Shown here: one piece after another, positions 44,371 to 52,903 of the stretch | Layout: the number at the start of each line of letters is the position of its first letter | Numbering within the stretch: the first letter of the stretch is position 1 | Source of the DNA: Cyanosarcina radialis HA8281-LM2 | GTDB lineage: Bacteria; Cyanobacteriota; Cyanobacteriia; Cyanobacteriales; CCAP-1448 | NCBI GenBank assembly: GCA_019359615.1 | Contig: JAHHHA010000001.1 | Location: 62,001 to 126,000 of the forward strand | DNA: 64,000 nt | Reading direction: 5' to 3' | Translations under genes and position numbers: made by a program | Notes under the pieces: model-generated | Databases searched by the model: none | What the model was told of the DNA's origin: nothing | The model's input: the letters and a program-made list of their open reading frames with translations, nothing else

Positions 44371-44550
44371 CTACTTGTAGATGATTTCTGTTTCGGACGC
44401 TTCAGCAAATTGTTTGTGGAGGACGAGATAAGACTGAGCGATCGCATCTGGATCGAACCAAGGATTTAACGCCAAACCGCCCCCCGTAAATAAAATGCTG
44501 CCTCGTCCTTTAGTGCCAAATCCCACGATCGCGCATACAGCTTGACTCAT
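44371..44550 (-). pseudogene. Remnant of a short-chain dehydrogenase (59 codons)
   Basis: An ATG with AGAGGTAAAA upstream opens a 59-codon frame. MSQAVCAIVGFG resembles the start of an SDR and is joined directly to GSILFTGGGLALNPW, a segment typical of the middle of SDR enzymes (after the cofactor-binding half). About 70 residues between them, and the rest of the catalytic half with Tyr-x3-Lys, are missing. It lies between the isochorismatase-like and F420-reductase-like genes with normal operon spacing, so an internal deletion of a once-intact operon gene is likely. The fragment could still be translated. Confidence 0.75.
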
Positions 44551-44561
44551 TTTTACCTCTT

Positions 44562-45209
44562 TTAGCGAACTCGATCGACTTTATCTAACGTGGTGTTGAA
44601 GGTATTAATATCGGCGATTAAACTAGCTGACTGAAGATTGCCCAGCGATCGCGCTCGACTCTGCTCTGAAAAAGAATAGCAAGCATCAGCGATTAAAACT
44701 GGAATGTAGCCCAAATCTGCGGCGTGGCGTACCGTTGGCTCGATACCGAATTCTAGAACCGCCCCGACAATGGCGATCGCTTCGATGCGGGCATCGCGCA
44801 AAGCTAAATCGAGATACGATCCCACAAATGCTGACATGGTGAGTTTGTCGAAGGCGGCTTCTGAGGGCAACGGCAATAGCTCTGGTACTATCTCATGGGC
44901 AACAGAATTGGGTAAAAAATTAGGTTGAACTTCACTTACCGCCGTCACCCGTTGCAATGCCATTGCTCCTTTGAGTTGGGAAACGCCTGCGATTTCTTTT
45001 GGTAGCGTGGTGTGGCGAGAGAAGAAAATCCGCATCTGATGCGATCGCGCTTTATCGACTACCTGCTTCACCTGCTCGATAAATTCAGCCGCATTCGGTA
45101 GCTGTTTGGCGATCCCCACCTGCATATCGTAGACCAAAAGTGCCATTTTTTGAGGCTGGCAAACGTCTTCTAAGGTCGTGGGAATATTGAGTCCAAAAGC
45201 AGTTTGCAC
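44562..45209 (-). CDS. Isochorismatase-family hydrolase lacking the nucleophilic Cys
   Basis: 215 residues, GTG start with AGGAGG embedded in the last codons of the upstream NmrA-like gene (stop and start 3 bases apart). The fold features are VYDMQ (Asp) and AFDKLTMSAF (Lys). At the usual Cys position the sequence is LEFGIEPTVRHA, with Gly instead of Cys. So the cysteine-hydrolase reaction is not expected. True isochorismatases also lack Cys, but no siderophore-type isochorismate genes are near. Substrate unknown. Confidence 0.85.
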   Translation of the reverse strand: MQTAFGLNIPTTLEDVCQPQKMALLVYDMQVGIAKQLPNAAEFIEQVKQVVDKARSHQMRIFFSRHTTLPKEIAGVSQLKGAMALQRVTAVSEVQPNFLPNSVAHEIVPELLPLPSEAAFDKLTMSAFVGSYLDLALRDARIEAIAIVGAVLEFGIEPTVRHAADLGYIPVLIADACYSFSEQSRARSLGNLQSASLIADINTFNTTLDKVDRVR

Positions 45210-45212
45210 GAG

Positions 45213-46094
45213 TTAACCTCCTACAGTTGCGAAGAAGTCTTGGGAATGAGTTTGAACGTAATCTCCCACGAACGCTGCAAACGAGTTGGGGGGTTGGTGC
45301 AAGAGATCGGCAATGGTTGTCGTGACGATCGAGCCTGCCCCAGTTCGCCAACAGTCAAACAGTTGTGCTTCTGCATCTAAATACCATTCCGGTTCCCCGT
45401 CAGCCAATCGGGCCGCTTTCATGTCGGCAGGGGTAACGTTAACGTATCGAACGGGGCGATTGAGAACTTGAGAAAAATACTCGGCGACTTGAGTAAAAGC
45501 AATGGCTTCAGCCCCAGTCAGATCGTATGCTCGATTTTCGTGTCCCGGTTGGCTCAAACAAACCGCTGCCACGGCTGCTACATCCCGCGCGTCCACATGA
45601 GCAATTTTGGTATCGCCGACGGAATGGTAAAAGGCTCCTTGTTGGGCGATGGATTGGGCAAACCAGCGCATATTCTGCATCAACATATTCGGACGTAAAT
45701 GCGTCCATGCCATCCCCGATCCTTCTAGGCGTTGCTCGATCTGACGGTGCCACTGTTGAAACGCACTGGGCAATTCTCCAGCGTGAAGCACCGAAAGCTT
45801 CACCAGATGGCGAACTCCCGCCCGTTTAGCCGCATCGATAAAATTGCCTTCCAGTTCGACTTGATGGCGATCGTTTGGCATCACCAAAAATGCTCGATCG
45901 ATTCCTTGGAGTGCCAGATCGAGGCTATCGGGTTGACTGAAATCTCCGACGGCAAGTTCAATGCCTTGGGCTTCGAGTTGGGTGGCTTTAGAGCGATCGC
46001 GTACTAGGGCCCGCAATGGCATCTGTTTTTCAACTAAATGCTTGACTACTTCACCACCGATGTTTCCGGTTGCACCTGTAATTAGAATTGTCAT
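45213..46094 (-). CDS. NmrA-like NAD(P)-binding protein (atypical SDR)
   Basis: 293 residues. ILITGATGNIGGEVV binds NAD(P); LRALVRDRSKA suggests NADP preference. VKLSVLHAG and HLRPNMLMQNM are typical of NmrA/QOR2-like atypical SDRs. These act as quinone reductases or redox sensors. First gene of the operon with the isochorismatase-like, SDR-remnant and F420-reductase-like genes. Confidence 0.9.
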   Translation of the reverse strand: MTILITGATGNIGGEVVKHLVEKQMPLRALVRDRSKATQLEAQGIELAVGDFSQPDSLDLALQGIDRAFLVMPNDRHQVELEGNFIDAAKRAGVRHLVKLSVLHAGELPSAFQQWHRQIEQRLEGSGMAWTHLRPNMLMQNMRWFAQSIAQQGAFYHSVGDTKIAHVDARDVAAVAAVCLSQPGHENRAYDLTGAEAIAFTQVAEYFSQVLNRPVRYVNVTPADMKAARLADGEPEWYLDAEAQLFDCWRTGAGSIVTTTIADLLHQPPNSFAAFVGDYVQTHSQDFFATVGG

Positions 46095-46230
46095 CTGAAT
46101 TATGAATGATGAAAATCTCGTGGATATAGCCTTGTGAGGTGTTGCTCTCTAGCCCGCCCCCTGGGACAGCCAAGATAGCGATCGCCTGAAGATGAGTCCC
46201 TCCACCCTCTGAGTTGAGAAATGCCAGATT

Positions 46231-46671
46231 TTAAGTGCAATAATTTTTAGACATTAACTCGATCGCTTGCAAGCAATTACCAGCAATGGCATTTTGGGGG
46301 TCAAGCTTGAGTGCTTGTTGCCAAGAGGAGATCGCGGCTCGAAATTCTCCTTGCGATGCTGACAGTTGACCAGCCAAGGCATGGAAGTCAGCATGAGTGT
46401 AATACAAAGCTATAGCTCGATCGTTATGTGCGGCTGCTTCTGAATAACGTCTTTGTGAGAATAAATGTAGTGCTTGTCTGTGATCCCAGATAGCACGATC
46501 GTGTAGGCGGAACAAGTCAGACAAATCGGCTTGGCAGCGTCGGCAAGTTGGGGAGGATGGAGCAGTGCTGGGAACAGTTTCTGCCTCAGAAGAATTATTA
46601 CCTAGAGCGAGAGAGCCTTCGCTTCTCTTTGGCGGACGATAAACGGCACCGCAGACAGGACATTTCATCAT
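46231..46671 (-). CDS. Zinc-ribbon/TPR protein of the chaperone cassette
   Basis: 146 residues. Two Cys pairs, CPVCG and CRRCQ, form a likely zinc ribbon in the first 50 residues. TPR-like helices follow (SEAAAHNDRAIALYY, GEFRAAISSWQQALKLDP). Its start is 3 bases after the stop of the Hsp70 gene, so it should be translated with it and may act as a client or co-chaperone adaptor. Confidence 0.8.
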   Translation of the reverse strand: MMKCPVCGAVYRPPKRSEGSLALGNNSSEAETVPSTAPSSPTCRRCQADLSDLFRLHDRAIWDHRQALHLFSQRRYSEAAAHNDRAIALYYTHADFHALAGQLSASQGEFRAAISSWQQALKLDPQNAIAGNCLQAIELMSKNYCT

Positions 46672-46674
46672 TGC

Positions 46675-48450
46675 TCACTCTGCCTCATTGGTACTGGCGT
46701 AGTAAAGAAAATCTGACAGTTCTGCTTGTAACTCGGTAAGTTCTGTACTCTGGTTAGCGTTGGCGCTAGCACGTATCGCCTTTTCTATCTGGTCTAATAA
46801 GTCTTGTAATTCTTCTGCTGCTTCTGCGTCTAAGGTCGGAAGTGCTTGTCGAGCGCGGTTTAAAAGTTCTGCTAATTCTGGGGCGATTTCTACCGCATCG
46901 CCTAGCTCTTCACCAGAGATTTCAATGATTTCATCGCTTTCAAATAATGCGTCTAAATCTGCCCTAGCTTGCTTGAGATCGTGGCTAGAAAGTTTCTGGA
47001 TACTGGCATGATTTACTACTAGCGTTCCTTGTTGCCCTTTGCCTTTCTCAGTGCTGGTGACAGTGAGAATACCGTTCAGGTCAAAGTCAAAGTGAACTTC
47101 GATTTGAATGGTTCCTGCGGGTTTAGGTGGTAAGTTCTCCACTCGAAAAGAACCGAGAGGAACATTTTCTGAAGCGATCGCATTTTCACCTTGAAAAACT
47201 TCAATTTCTACTGCTTCTTGCTCGTCAAACACGGTGGAATAAACATGGGAGCGAGAAACGGGAACCACGCTGTTACGAGGGATAATCGCGCTAAAGTAAT
47301 CGGGCATTATCCCCATTGGTGTCGTTATGGCCGCCGCAATCCCCAAGGAATGAGGAATCACATCTACTAGAATGGCATCTACCGATTCACCTCCTAGCAC
47401 CCCAGCTTGCAAAGCGGCTCCTAAAGCCACGCAAAGATCTGGTTGAATCCCATCGGTGGGAGCTTGTCCCAGATGCTCTTGAATCATTTGCTGCACTAGG
47501 GGAATGCGCGTAGAACCACCAACGAGAATAATTCGATCGATCTCTTCGGGTTCCAAGTTAGCATCTGTCAGAGCGCGATCGATCGCCTCTAGGGTTTCTA
47601 CTAAAAGCGGGTGAATCAATTTTTCCAAATCTGCCCGTGCTACTTCGATTTCCAGATGTAGTGGAGTTTTGCCTTTACTACCCAAAAAGGCTTCCCTGAC
47701 TGTGGCAAAGGCGTGGGAACTCAAGTCAATTTTTAACTGCTCGGCGGCTCGGAGCAGACGCGCCTGGGTAGCTGCATCATCTGGCAGATCTACACCATGC
47801 TGTTGGCGGAATAAATCTGCTAGATGGAGTTGCAAAAGTCGATCGAAATCGTCTCCACCCAAGCGGTTATTACCATGACTGGCGAGGACTTCCGTGACTT
47901 CGCCTGTAATTTCAACCACCGACACGTCAAAAGTACCGCCTCCCAAGTCATAAACCACCACCCTTTCTGTCTCTTCGGAACGCAGATCGTAAGCTAAAGC
48001 CGCTGCTGTTGGTTCGTTGATAATTTGCAGGACTTCCAAACCAGCAATTTCCCCAGCGGTTTTAGTTGCTTGCCGTTGAGCGTCGGTAAAGTAAGCGGGA
48101 ACTGTAATCACAGCTTGAGTAATTGTTTCTCCCAAAGCCTTCTCTGCTCGTTGTTGCAGGGCGCGGAGAATCATCGCCGCCACTTCATGAGGTAGGTATT
48201 CTTTATCTCCGAAAGTGGTTTTGTGGTCTGTTCCCATCCACCGCTTAATTGACTTCACGGTGCGTTCTGGGGCGGCGGCATACTGACGCAGGGCTTCGCG
48301 TCCCACCAGCAGTTTTCCCGTATCGCTAAATCCCACACAGGAAGGTAAAATCGAGTCTCCATCTTCACCTGGTAATACCCGCACCTGTCCGTTTTCGACA
48401 ATTGCCACTTCGGAATTTGTTGTGCCTAAGTCAATACCAACTACTTTCAT
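46675..48450 (-). CDS. DnaK-like Hsp70 chaperone (accessory type)
   Basis: 591 residues from MKVVGIDLGTTNSEVAIV; the TTG three codons upstream is less likely. The ATPase domain has the Hsp70 phosphate and adenosine motifs (VYDLGGGTFDVSV, ILVGGSTRIP). The substrate-binding domain (about 380-500) includes ENLPPKPAGTIQIEV. The lid is short and ends with an acidic tail. It lacks the EEVD-like end of main DnaK. It sits in a cassette with J-like, GrpE and TPR genes, so it is a specialised Hsp70 rather than the housekeeping one. Confidence 0.93.
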   Translation of the reverse strand: MKVVGIDLGTTNSEVAIVENGQVRVLPGEDGDSILPSCVGFSDTGKLLVGREALRQYAAAPERTVKSIKRWMGTDHKTTFGDKEYLPHEVAAMILRALQQRAEKALGETITQAVITVPAYFTDAQRQATKTAGEIAGLEVLQIINEPTAAALAYDLRSEETERVVVYDLGGGTFDVSVVEITGEVTEVLASHGNNRLGGDDFDRLLQLHLADLFRQQHGVDLPDDAATQARLLRAAEQLKIDLSSHAFATVREAFLGSKGKTPLHLEIEVARADLEKLIHPLLVETLEAIDRALTDANLEPEEIDRIILVGGSTRIPLVQQMIQEHLGQAPTDGIQPDLCVALGAALQAGVLGGESVDAILVDVIPHSLGIAAAITTPMGIMPDYFSAIIPRNSVVPVSRSHVYSTVFDEQEAVEIEVFQGENAIASENVPLGSFRVENLPPKPAGTIQIEVHFDFDLNGILTVTSTEKGKGQQGTLVVNHASIQKLSSHDLKQARADLDALFESDEIIEISGEELGDAVEIAPELAELLNRARQALPTLDAEAAEELQDLLDQIEKAIRASANANQSTELTELQAELSDFLYYASTNEAE

Positions 48451-48469
48451 AAAATTCAAAGTTTAAAAG

Positions 48470-49225
48470 TTATTCCTTAGTTTCTCGCGTTGCTACAATT
48501 ACCTGAGCTTCTCTCAAGATTCGATCGCCCCATAAATAACCTCGTACTACTTCCTGAATCACAGTATTATCTGTAATATCTGTTCTGGCTTCGCGTCCCA
48601 CAGCATACATGGTTTGGGAGTCAAAGGGTTTGCCCTCAGTCGCGATCGGCACCACGCGTCTTTGTCGTAAGATTTCTAACAGCGATCGCCTAATTAATTC
48701 CACACCCTGTTGATGGCTGGCGATAATTTCCCTGAATGATTCTGGTGTCGGCGATTTTTCCGACTCCTTAAACTGAGTATAATTGCCCCCAAACCGCTCT
48801 TTGAGCTTTTCCCAAAAGCTGGTCGAGCGAGGAGGTTTTGGGTTTGAAGTTGCAGATGATAATTCTAATTCTTCTTGCCAGTAACTACAAGCTCGATCTA
48901 AAGCATCCACGATCTCTAGCAATTCTTTTAAGAGTTTCTCTTGTTGTGACTCGAATTGAGCTAATGCCTGTTTTTGGCTCGCTTCTAACTGTTCTTGCTG
49001 AGCGTGAGTTACTGCCAATGCTTGCTGAAGAGTATCTTGGGTAGAACGCCATAATTTCCCTTGTTGCTTGAGTTCGTGGCGCAGGGCAGTCCATTCTGCC
49101 ACCATTTGATAAGTATCGAAAGCATTTGCCGATTCTGGTGGTTCGCCCCAATACTCAGGGGGTGTTGGTTCTGAGTGTAAATAATCTAGAAATTTGGCAA
49201 ATAAAGCTTCTCGATCGTCAGTCAT
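48470..49225 (-). CDS. GrpE-type nucleotide exchange factor
   Basis: 251 residues. A long coiled coil (about 55-110, Gln-rich with ASQKQALAQFESQQEKLLKE) precedes the GrpE head with LLEIVDALDRA, VPIATEGKPFDSQTMYAVG and GYLWGDRILREAQVIV. It would drive ADP release from the partner Hsp70 encoded 20 bases downstream. It is longer at the N terminus than housekeeping GrpE, consistent with a dedicated partner. Confidence 0.92.
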   Translation of the reverse strand: MTDDREALFAKFLDYLHSEPTPPEYWGEPPESANAFDTYQMVAEWTALRHELKQQGKLWRSTQDTLQQALAVTHAQQEQLEASQKQALAQFESQQEKLLKELLEIVDALDRACSYWQEELELSSATSNPKPPRSTSFWEKLKERFGGNYTQFKESEKSPTPESFREIIASHQQGVELIRRSLLEILRQRRVVPIATEGKPFDSQTMYAVGREARTDITDNTVIQEVVRGYLWGDRILREAQVIVATRETKE

Positions 49226-49236
49226 ATCAAAATTAA

Positions 49237-49533
49237 TTAAAATGTGGCACGAATTAAATCTTCGAGGCTAACTTCTAGTTGAGCGATCGCTTTTTCTTGT
49301 ACCTGTTTTAAGCTCTCTAGGTTCAGTTCGGCTTCGAGAGGTCGAAATTTTAAGAAATCCTCGTGTTGAGTTGTTTCTCCTCGGCGAATTGCTTCGTAAG
49401 CTCCTCGAATTGCCTTAAACTCTTCGGGATAAGTATGAGCGGGAAATTCTCGCAGTTTAGCATGATATGCCGCTTTAATTTGGGCGGTAGTAGCTCCGGG
49501 AGAAAGTCCTAATTGTTCGTAGTGAGAAGTCAT
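49237..49533 (-). CDS. J-domain-like protein with degenerate HPD motif
   Basis: 98 residues. HYEQLGLSPGATTAQIKAAY and FKAIRGAYEAIR match J-domain helices I and II/III. The HPD loop is replaced by FPAHTYPEEF, so normal stimulation of Hsp70 ATPase is doubtful. The remaining part (about 60-98) is a short helical tail. Its place ahead of GrpE and Hsp70 supports a co-chaperone role with an altered mode. Confidence 0.85.
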   Translation of the reverse strand: MTSHYEQLGLSPGATTAQIKAAYHAKLREFPAHTYPEEFKAIRGAYEAIRRGETTQHEDFLKFRPLEAELNLESLKQVQEKAIAQLEVSLEDLIRATF

Positions 49534-49536
49534 AAC

Positions 49537-49620
49537 AAGTCAAAAGTCAAAAGTCAAAAGTAGATTGTAGGTTGGGTTGAACGGAGTGAAACCCAACACC
49601 CCAGGAACGTTGGGTTTCTG
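49537..49620. repeat. AGTCAAAA tandem repeat and GTTGGGTT-type inverted repeat
   Basis: Three AAGTCAAA units are followed by the hairpin GTTGGGTTGAAC...GAAACCCAACACC...GTTGGGTTTC, nearly the same as the copy inside the PKS gene. It separates the TPR gene from the J-like gene. Confidence 0.85.
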
Positions 49621-49679
49621 GAAAAACTTTTCATTTCTTCTCCTTGAAGGGGGGCTTAAAACCCATTATCCTTGGTCAT

Positions 49680-52172
49680 TTAAAACAATTCTGGAAAACC
49701 GCCTCTTCTTCTCTTCTTTCGTTGCTTCCGTGCTGACGGTAAGTTGCCAAAGATAAAATCTAAATCGAGATCTTCGTCTTCCTCATCTTCGTCTTCATCG
49801 AAGTCAGGCATACTATTTAACATCATTTGTTTGAGTTCTGGCAGCATCCGTTCAAACTCCGCTTTTGGCATTTTGTTTCCCAACATTTTTCTCAGCATTC
49901 CTGATAATAAATCGTCAATATTTGACATATTAAAATTGTCTGGGTCTGGCATGATGCTATTTACTTCTCGCGCCGAGAGAAACGCTTGTTCTTCCCGAAA
50001 TGCTTGTAAAGCTTTGGCATCTTGGAGGCGACGGGCTAATTCAAATCCCTGTTCCTTAAATTGTTCGTAGTTGGGGCTATCGACATCGTAGGTAGTGGCT
50101 TTAGCTAATAGTAGCAAAGCATTTTGGGGTTCTCGACGCAGTGCTGATTCTAGGCTTGGTACTAGAGTGGTAATCCGGCCAAAACGACGTGCCTGAAGTT
50201 GAATGTTGGCTAAAGCATTTCCTGGTTGGGGCATGGTGTCGAGGTAAATCCGCAGGGGAAACTCTAGTTTTTCGGGACTATTTTCTTTGACGGCTAAGAC
50301 TACTAAATGAGCAACTCTGGCTTCTGGGTGTTCGGTTGATAAGTTGAATAATTTTTGGAGATACTGACTGGTTAAAGCAGCGATGCCTTTTTCCCGTTTG
50401 GCAAAGAGGTGGATAGCTAGAACGATCGCCTGCAATACGGGAATTCGATCGCTTCCAGATAATTTGGCCAACAGACTGTCCCAAGCGGCGGCGGCTTTTT
50501 GGTTTAAGGCCACTCGACCGCCGGAATTAGGCGGACTTTGGACGGCATTCACGAAGATCTGACAGGCATCGATCGCTGGCTCTTTTTGCTCTTTACCCTG
50601 CACTAGGCGGCTAAATAAGGGATAACTTAACGTCGATAGAGCCTCTACCCAAGGTAAGATTTCCACTTCGGTTTCCACGCTCAAGTCGCCAAAGTGCTTA
50701 CCAAAACGGCGGCGGGCTTCATTACGTGCTTGTTTGTCTTCTAGTTCGTCCCAACAATCCAGCAAGGCATCGTAAGCTTCGCGATACCGACATCCACCTT
50801 CTAGTGCTTGGGTAAGTAAAGCGATCGCTTCGGTATAATTTTCCGACGCGGCCGCAATCATTCCCCGACGACCGATTACTTCTGGGGATGTGGGGCAGAT
50901 GCGTTCGGCTTGCTGTAGAGCGCCTAAAGCTGCACCCTGACGATCCCGTACCATGTACGCATCTGCTATCCAGCAGTGGAGATGAGCTAAGGTGGGTTTT
51001 AAGCGTGTATCCGGCCATTCTTGCGGTTTTTGTTTCCCTTCCTGCTCCAACCACCGCAAAAGCTGAGTGAGAACGCGCTGGCGTTCTCGGTCGGAATCAT
51101 TAGCCTCCAAAACTTGTAACAGGTTGACTGCTAACTGGGGGTTGAAGGGTTTTTCTGTTAACAACGGCTGCCAAAATATCTCGGCACATTCTGCTTCTCC
51201 TTGGCTGAGTGCCTGTTGGCCAGCGAGTGTCAACAGCGATTGCCGCAGATTATCTAGTTCTGGGAAGCGAGTCGAACTGCGTTCCTGGCGTAGCCACACA
51301 TGGGCAGCATCGTGATAGTTGCCCTGGTTAATTAGCTGTACAATTGCCAACGCCGATACCGCATCTCGGATGGTTCGCTCTGCTCGATCGAGATGCTCTG
51401 GATCTAGCGGTGGTTCTCCCGTCTTGGCTTGTTGGAAAGTTGCCAATCGCTCTAGAATTGGATGTTCTAAATACTTCGGTCGGCTGAAGGTATATATAGA
51501 TGACTGCAACCCCAATTCCTTAGCCGCTGCCTGCCAATTGCCGCTCATTTGCTGGCTGTAAGCTATCCAAGCTGTTGGTAAATCTCCTGGTGTGAGCGGG
51601 CGCTTAATTTTTTGAAAAGATGTCAAAGCGGCTTCTGGTTGTCCCTGCTTGAGAGCCAGCACCCCCCGAACCCAGTGGAGTTGGGCTGCACTAAACCGTT
51701 TGGCTTGTCGATCGATTAACTCCTCAACTTTGGCAATATCTCCTTTGAGCCATAGCAGTTTGAGATAACAGATGTTGTAGTCTTTGGCCAAGCGGCCGGA
51801 TTCAAAAGCCTCGCCGAGCAATTTCAAGGCGGCATCCAATTTATTCAACTCCAACAGACATTTAGCTTGCCAGTAGTGAACTTCTCCCACTAGCCCCAAT
51901 TCCAGAGCGCGTCCAAAAGATTTTTCTGCTTGTTGAAAATCTAGCTTTTGCAATTCCTGCTGTCCCCGCAGACACCAAATTTCTGATTCTTTGGGAGTGA
52001 ATTCCATATCGGGGTGAGTTCGCTGAATTTTTTTGATTTCCTCCAAAGCCTGCCGATATTTTTTCTGCTTCAGCAATGCTTGCAGTTGGCTCTCAAAGGA
52101 GTTTACCGCCAGTTCTGTCCCCTTGCTAGAGACTTGTTGTGGCGATCGCTTTTGGGACTGTTGTTTAGCCAC
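49680..52172 (-). CDS. Large TPR protein of the chaperone cassette
   Basis: 830 residues, GTG start. Helical TPR-type repeats cover most of the length (for example KKYRQALEEIKKIQR, LDFQQAEKSFGRALELG, NYTEAIALLTQALEGG). The C-terminal 60 residues contain a Met/Leu-rich helix, an acidic run (DEDEDEEDED) and a basic tail (RKQRKKRRRGG). It has no signal peptide. It lies upstream of the J-like/GrpE/Hsp70 genes on the same strand and could be the substrate-selecting scaffold. The function is not established. Confidence 0.85.
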   Translation of the reverse strand: MAKQQSQKRSPQQVSSKGTELAVNSFESQLQALLKQKKYRQALEEIKKIQRTHPDMEFTPKESEIWCLRGQQELQKLDFQQAEKSFGRALELGLVGEVHYWQAKCLLELNKLDAALKLLGEAFESGRLAKDYNICYLKLLWLKGDIAKVEELIDRQAKRFSAAQLHWVRGVLALKQGQPEAALTSFQKIKRPLTPGDLPTAWIAYSQQMSGNWQAAAKELGLQSSIYTFSRPKYLEHPILERLATFQQAKTGEPPLDPEHLDRAERTIRDAVSALAIVQLINQGNYHDAAHVWLRQERSSTRFPELDNLRQSLLTLAGQQALSQGEAECAEIFWQPLLTEKPFNPQLAVNLLQVLEANDSDRERQRVLTQLLRWLEQEGKQKPQEWPDTRLKPTLAHLHCWIADAYMVRDRQGAALGALQQAERICPTSPEVIGRRGMIAAASENYTEAIALLTQALEGGCRYREAYDALLDCWDELEDKQARNEARRRFGKHFGDLSVETEVEILPWVEALSTLSYPLFSRLVQGKEQKEPAIDACQIFVNAVQSPPNSGGRVALNQKAAAAWDSLLAKLSGSDRIPVLQAIVLAIHLFAKREKGIAALTSQYLQKLFNLSTEHPEARVAHLVVLAVKENSPEKLEFPLRIYLDTMPQPGNALANIQLQARRFGRITTLVPSLESALRREPQNALLLLAKATTYDVDSPNYEQFKEQGFELARRLQDAKALQAFREEQAFLSAREVNSIMPDPDNFNMSNIDDLLSGMLRKMLGNKMPKAEFERMLPELKQMMLNSMPDFDEDEDEEDEDLDLDFIFGNLPSARKQRKKRRRGGFPELF

Positions 52173-52309
52173 TGGCCGTTCTTCCCGATTGTTTAAAGAT
52201 CTATATCAATCAGTATCACTTCTTTATCCCCCATCGGTAAATCTTTAACTAAGTGTTTTTGGTTTTGATGTCAATGTTCTGACTGACGATCGCATTAAAG
52301 AATCGAAAT

Positions 52310-52894
52310 CTATCGATTTGCTCGTTGTTTCGGTTTGGGATACAACCATTTAGCAAACAGTTTAGTCAGTCGAGGCATGACCACATAGGTCATGATTGAA
52401 ACTATCGACAGCACGACTACTAAGGTTTGTAGCAAGCGCGGCAATGGCTGGAGTAATGGTACTAGAAATGTTGTGGCTAAATTGAGCAAAATGAAAATGG
52501 CAATCCCAGATAAGACAACCATTTTATAGCGGGGTGGTGCGGGTAATCCGGGTTGCGCTGGTAGGGTGAACCAGGTTTCTAGCCCCGTGATAATCGAAAT
52601 TTGTCCCTCATCGAGAGTTAACTGACGGACTTGCTGTAGCAATCGCTGTCGAATTGGTGACGATTCCCACTGTTTGAGATGGCTGATGCGATCGAACTTA
52701 AACACGATGCGATATTCAGAATTGCCCGTGCGAAACACGTTTACACCCAGATGTCCTTCAAAGGAACTGGCAGCGGCGATTAAATCTTTGACTGACTGCT
52801 CGAAAGTTTGTTCGCAACCTGGTTTTACCCGCTGGATCACATCTACGGTAACTGGCGGATCGTCAGTCGGATTGAGGGAAGATTGGATGCTCAT
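52310..52894 (-). CDS. Membrane-anchored antibiotic-biosynthesis-monooxygenase (ABM) domain protein
   Basis: 194 residues. The N-terminal 100 residues are an ABM-type dimeric alpha/beta barrel (VDVIQRVKPGCEQTFEQ, YRIVFKFDRISHLKQWE). Two membrane segments follow (about 128-148 and 155-175), as in ABM proteins of the transmembrane type. Role unknown; the ABM fold binds small hydrophobic ligands or quinones. Its start is 9 bases after the stop of the SMP-30-like gene. Confidence 0.85.
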   Translation of the reverse strand: MSIQSSLNPTDDPPVTVDVIQRVKPGCEQTFEQSVKDLIAAASSFEGHLGVNVFRTGNSEYRIVFKFDRISHLKQWESSPIRQRLLQQVRQLTLDEGQISIITGLETWFTLPAQPGLPAPPRYKMVVLSGIAIFILLNLATTFLVPLLQPLPRLLQTLVVVLSIVSIMTYVVMPRLTKLFAKWLYPKPKQRANR

Positions 52895-52903
52895 TAGCGT
52901 TGT

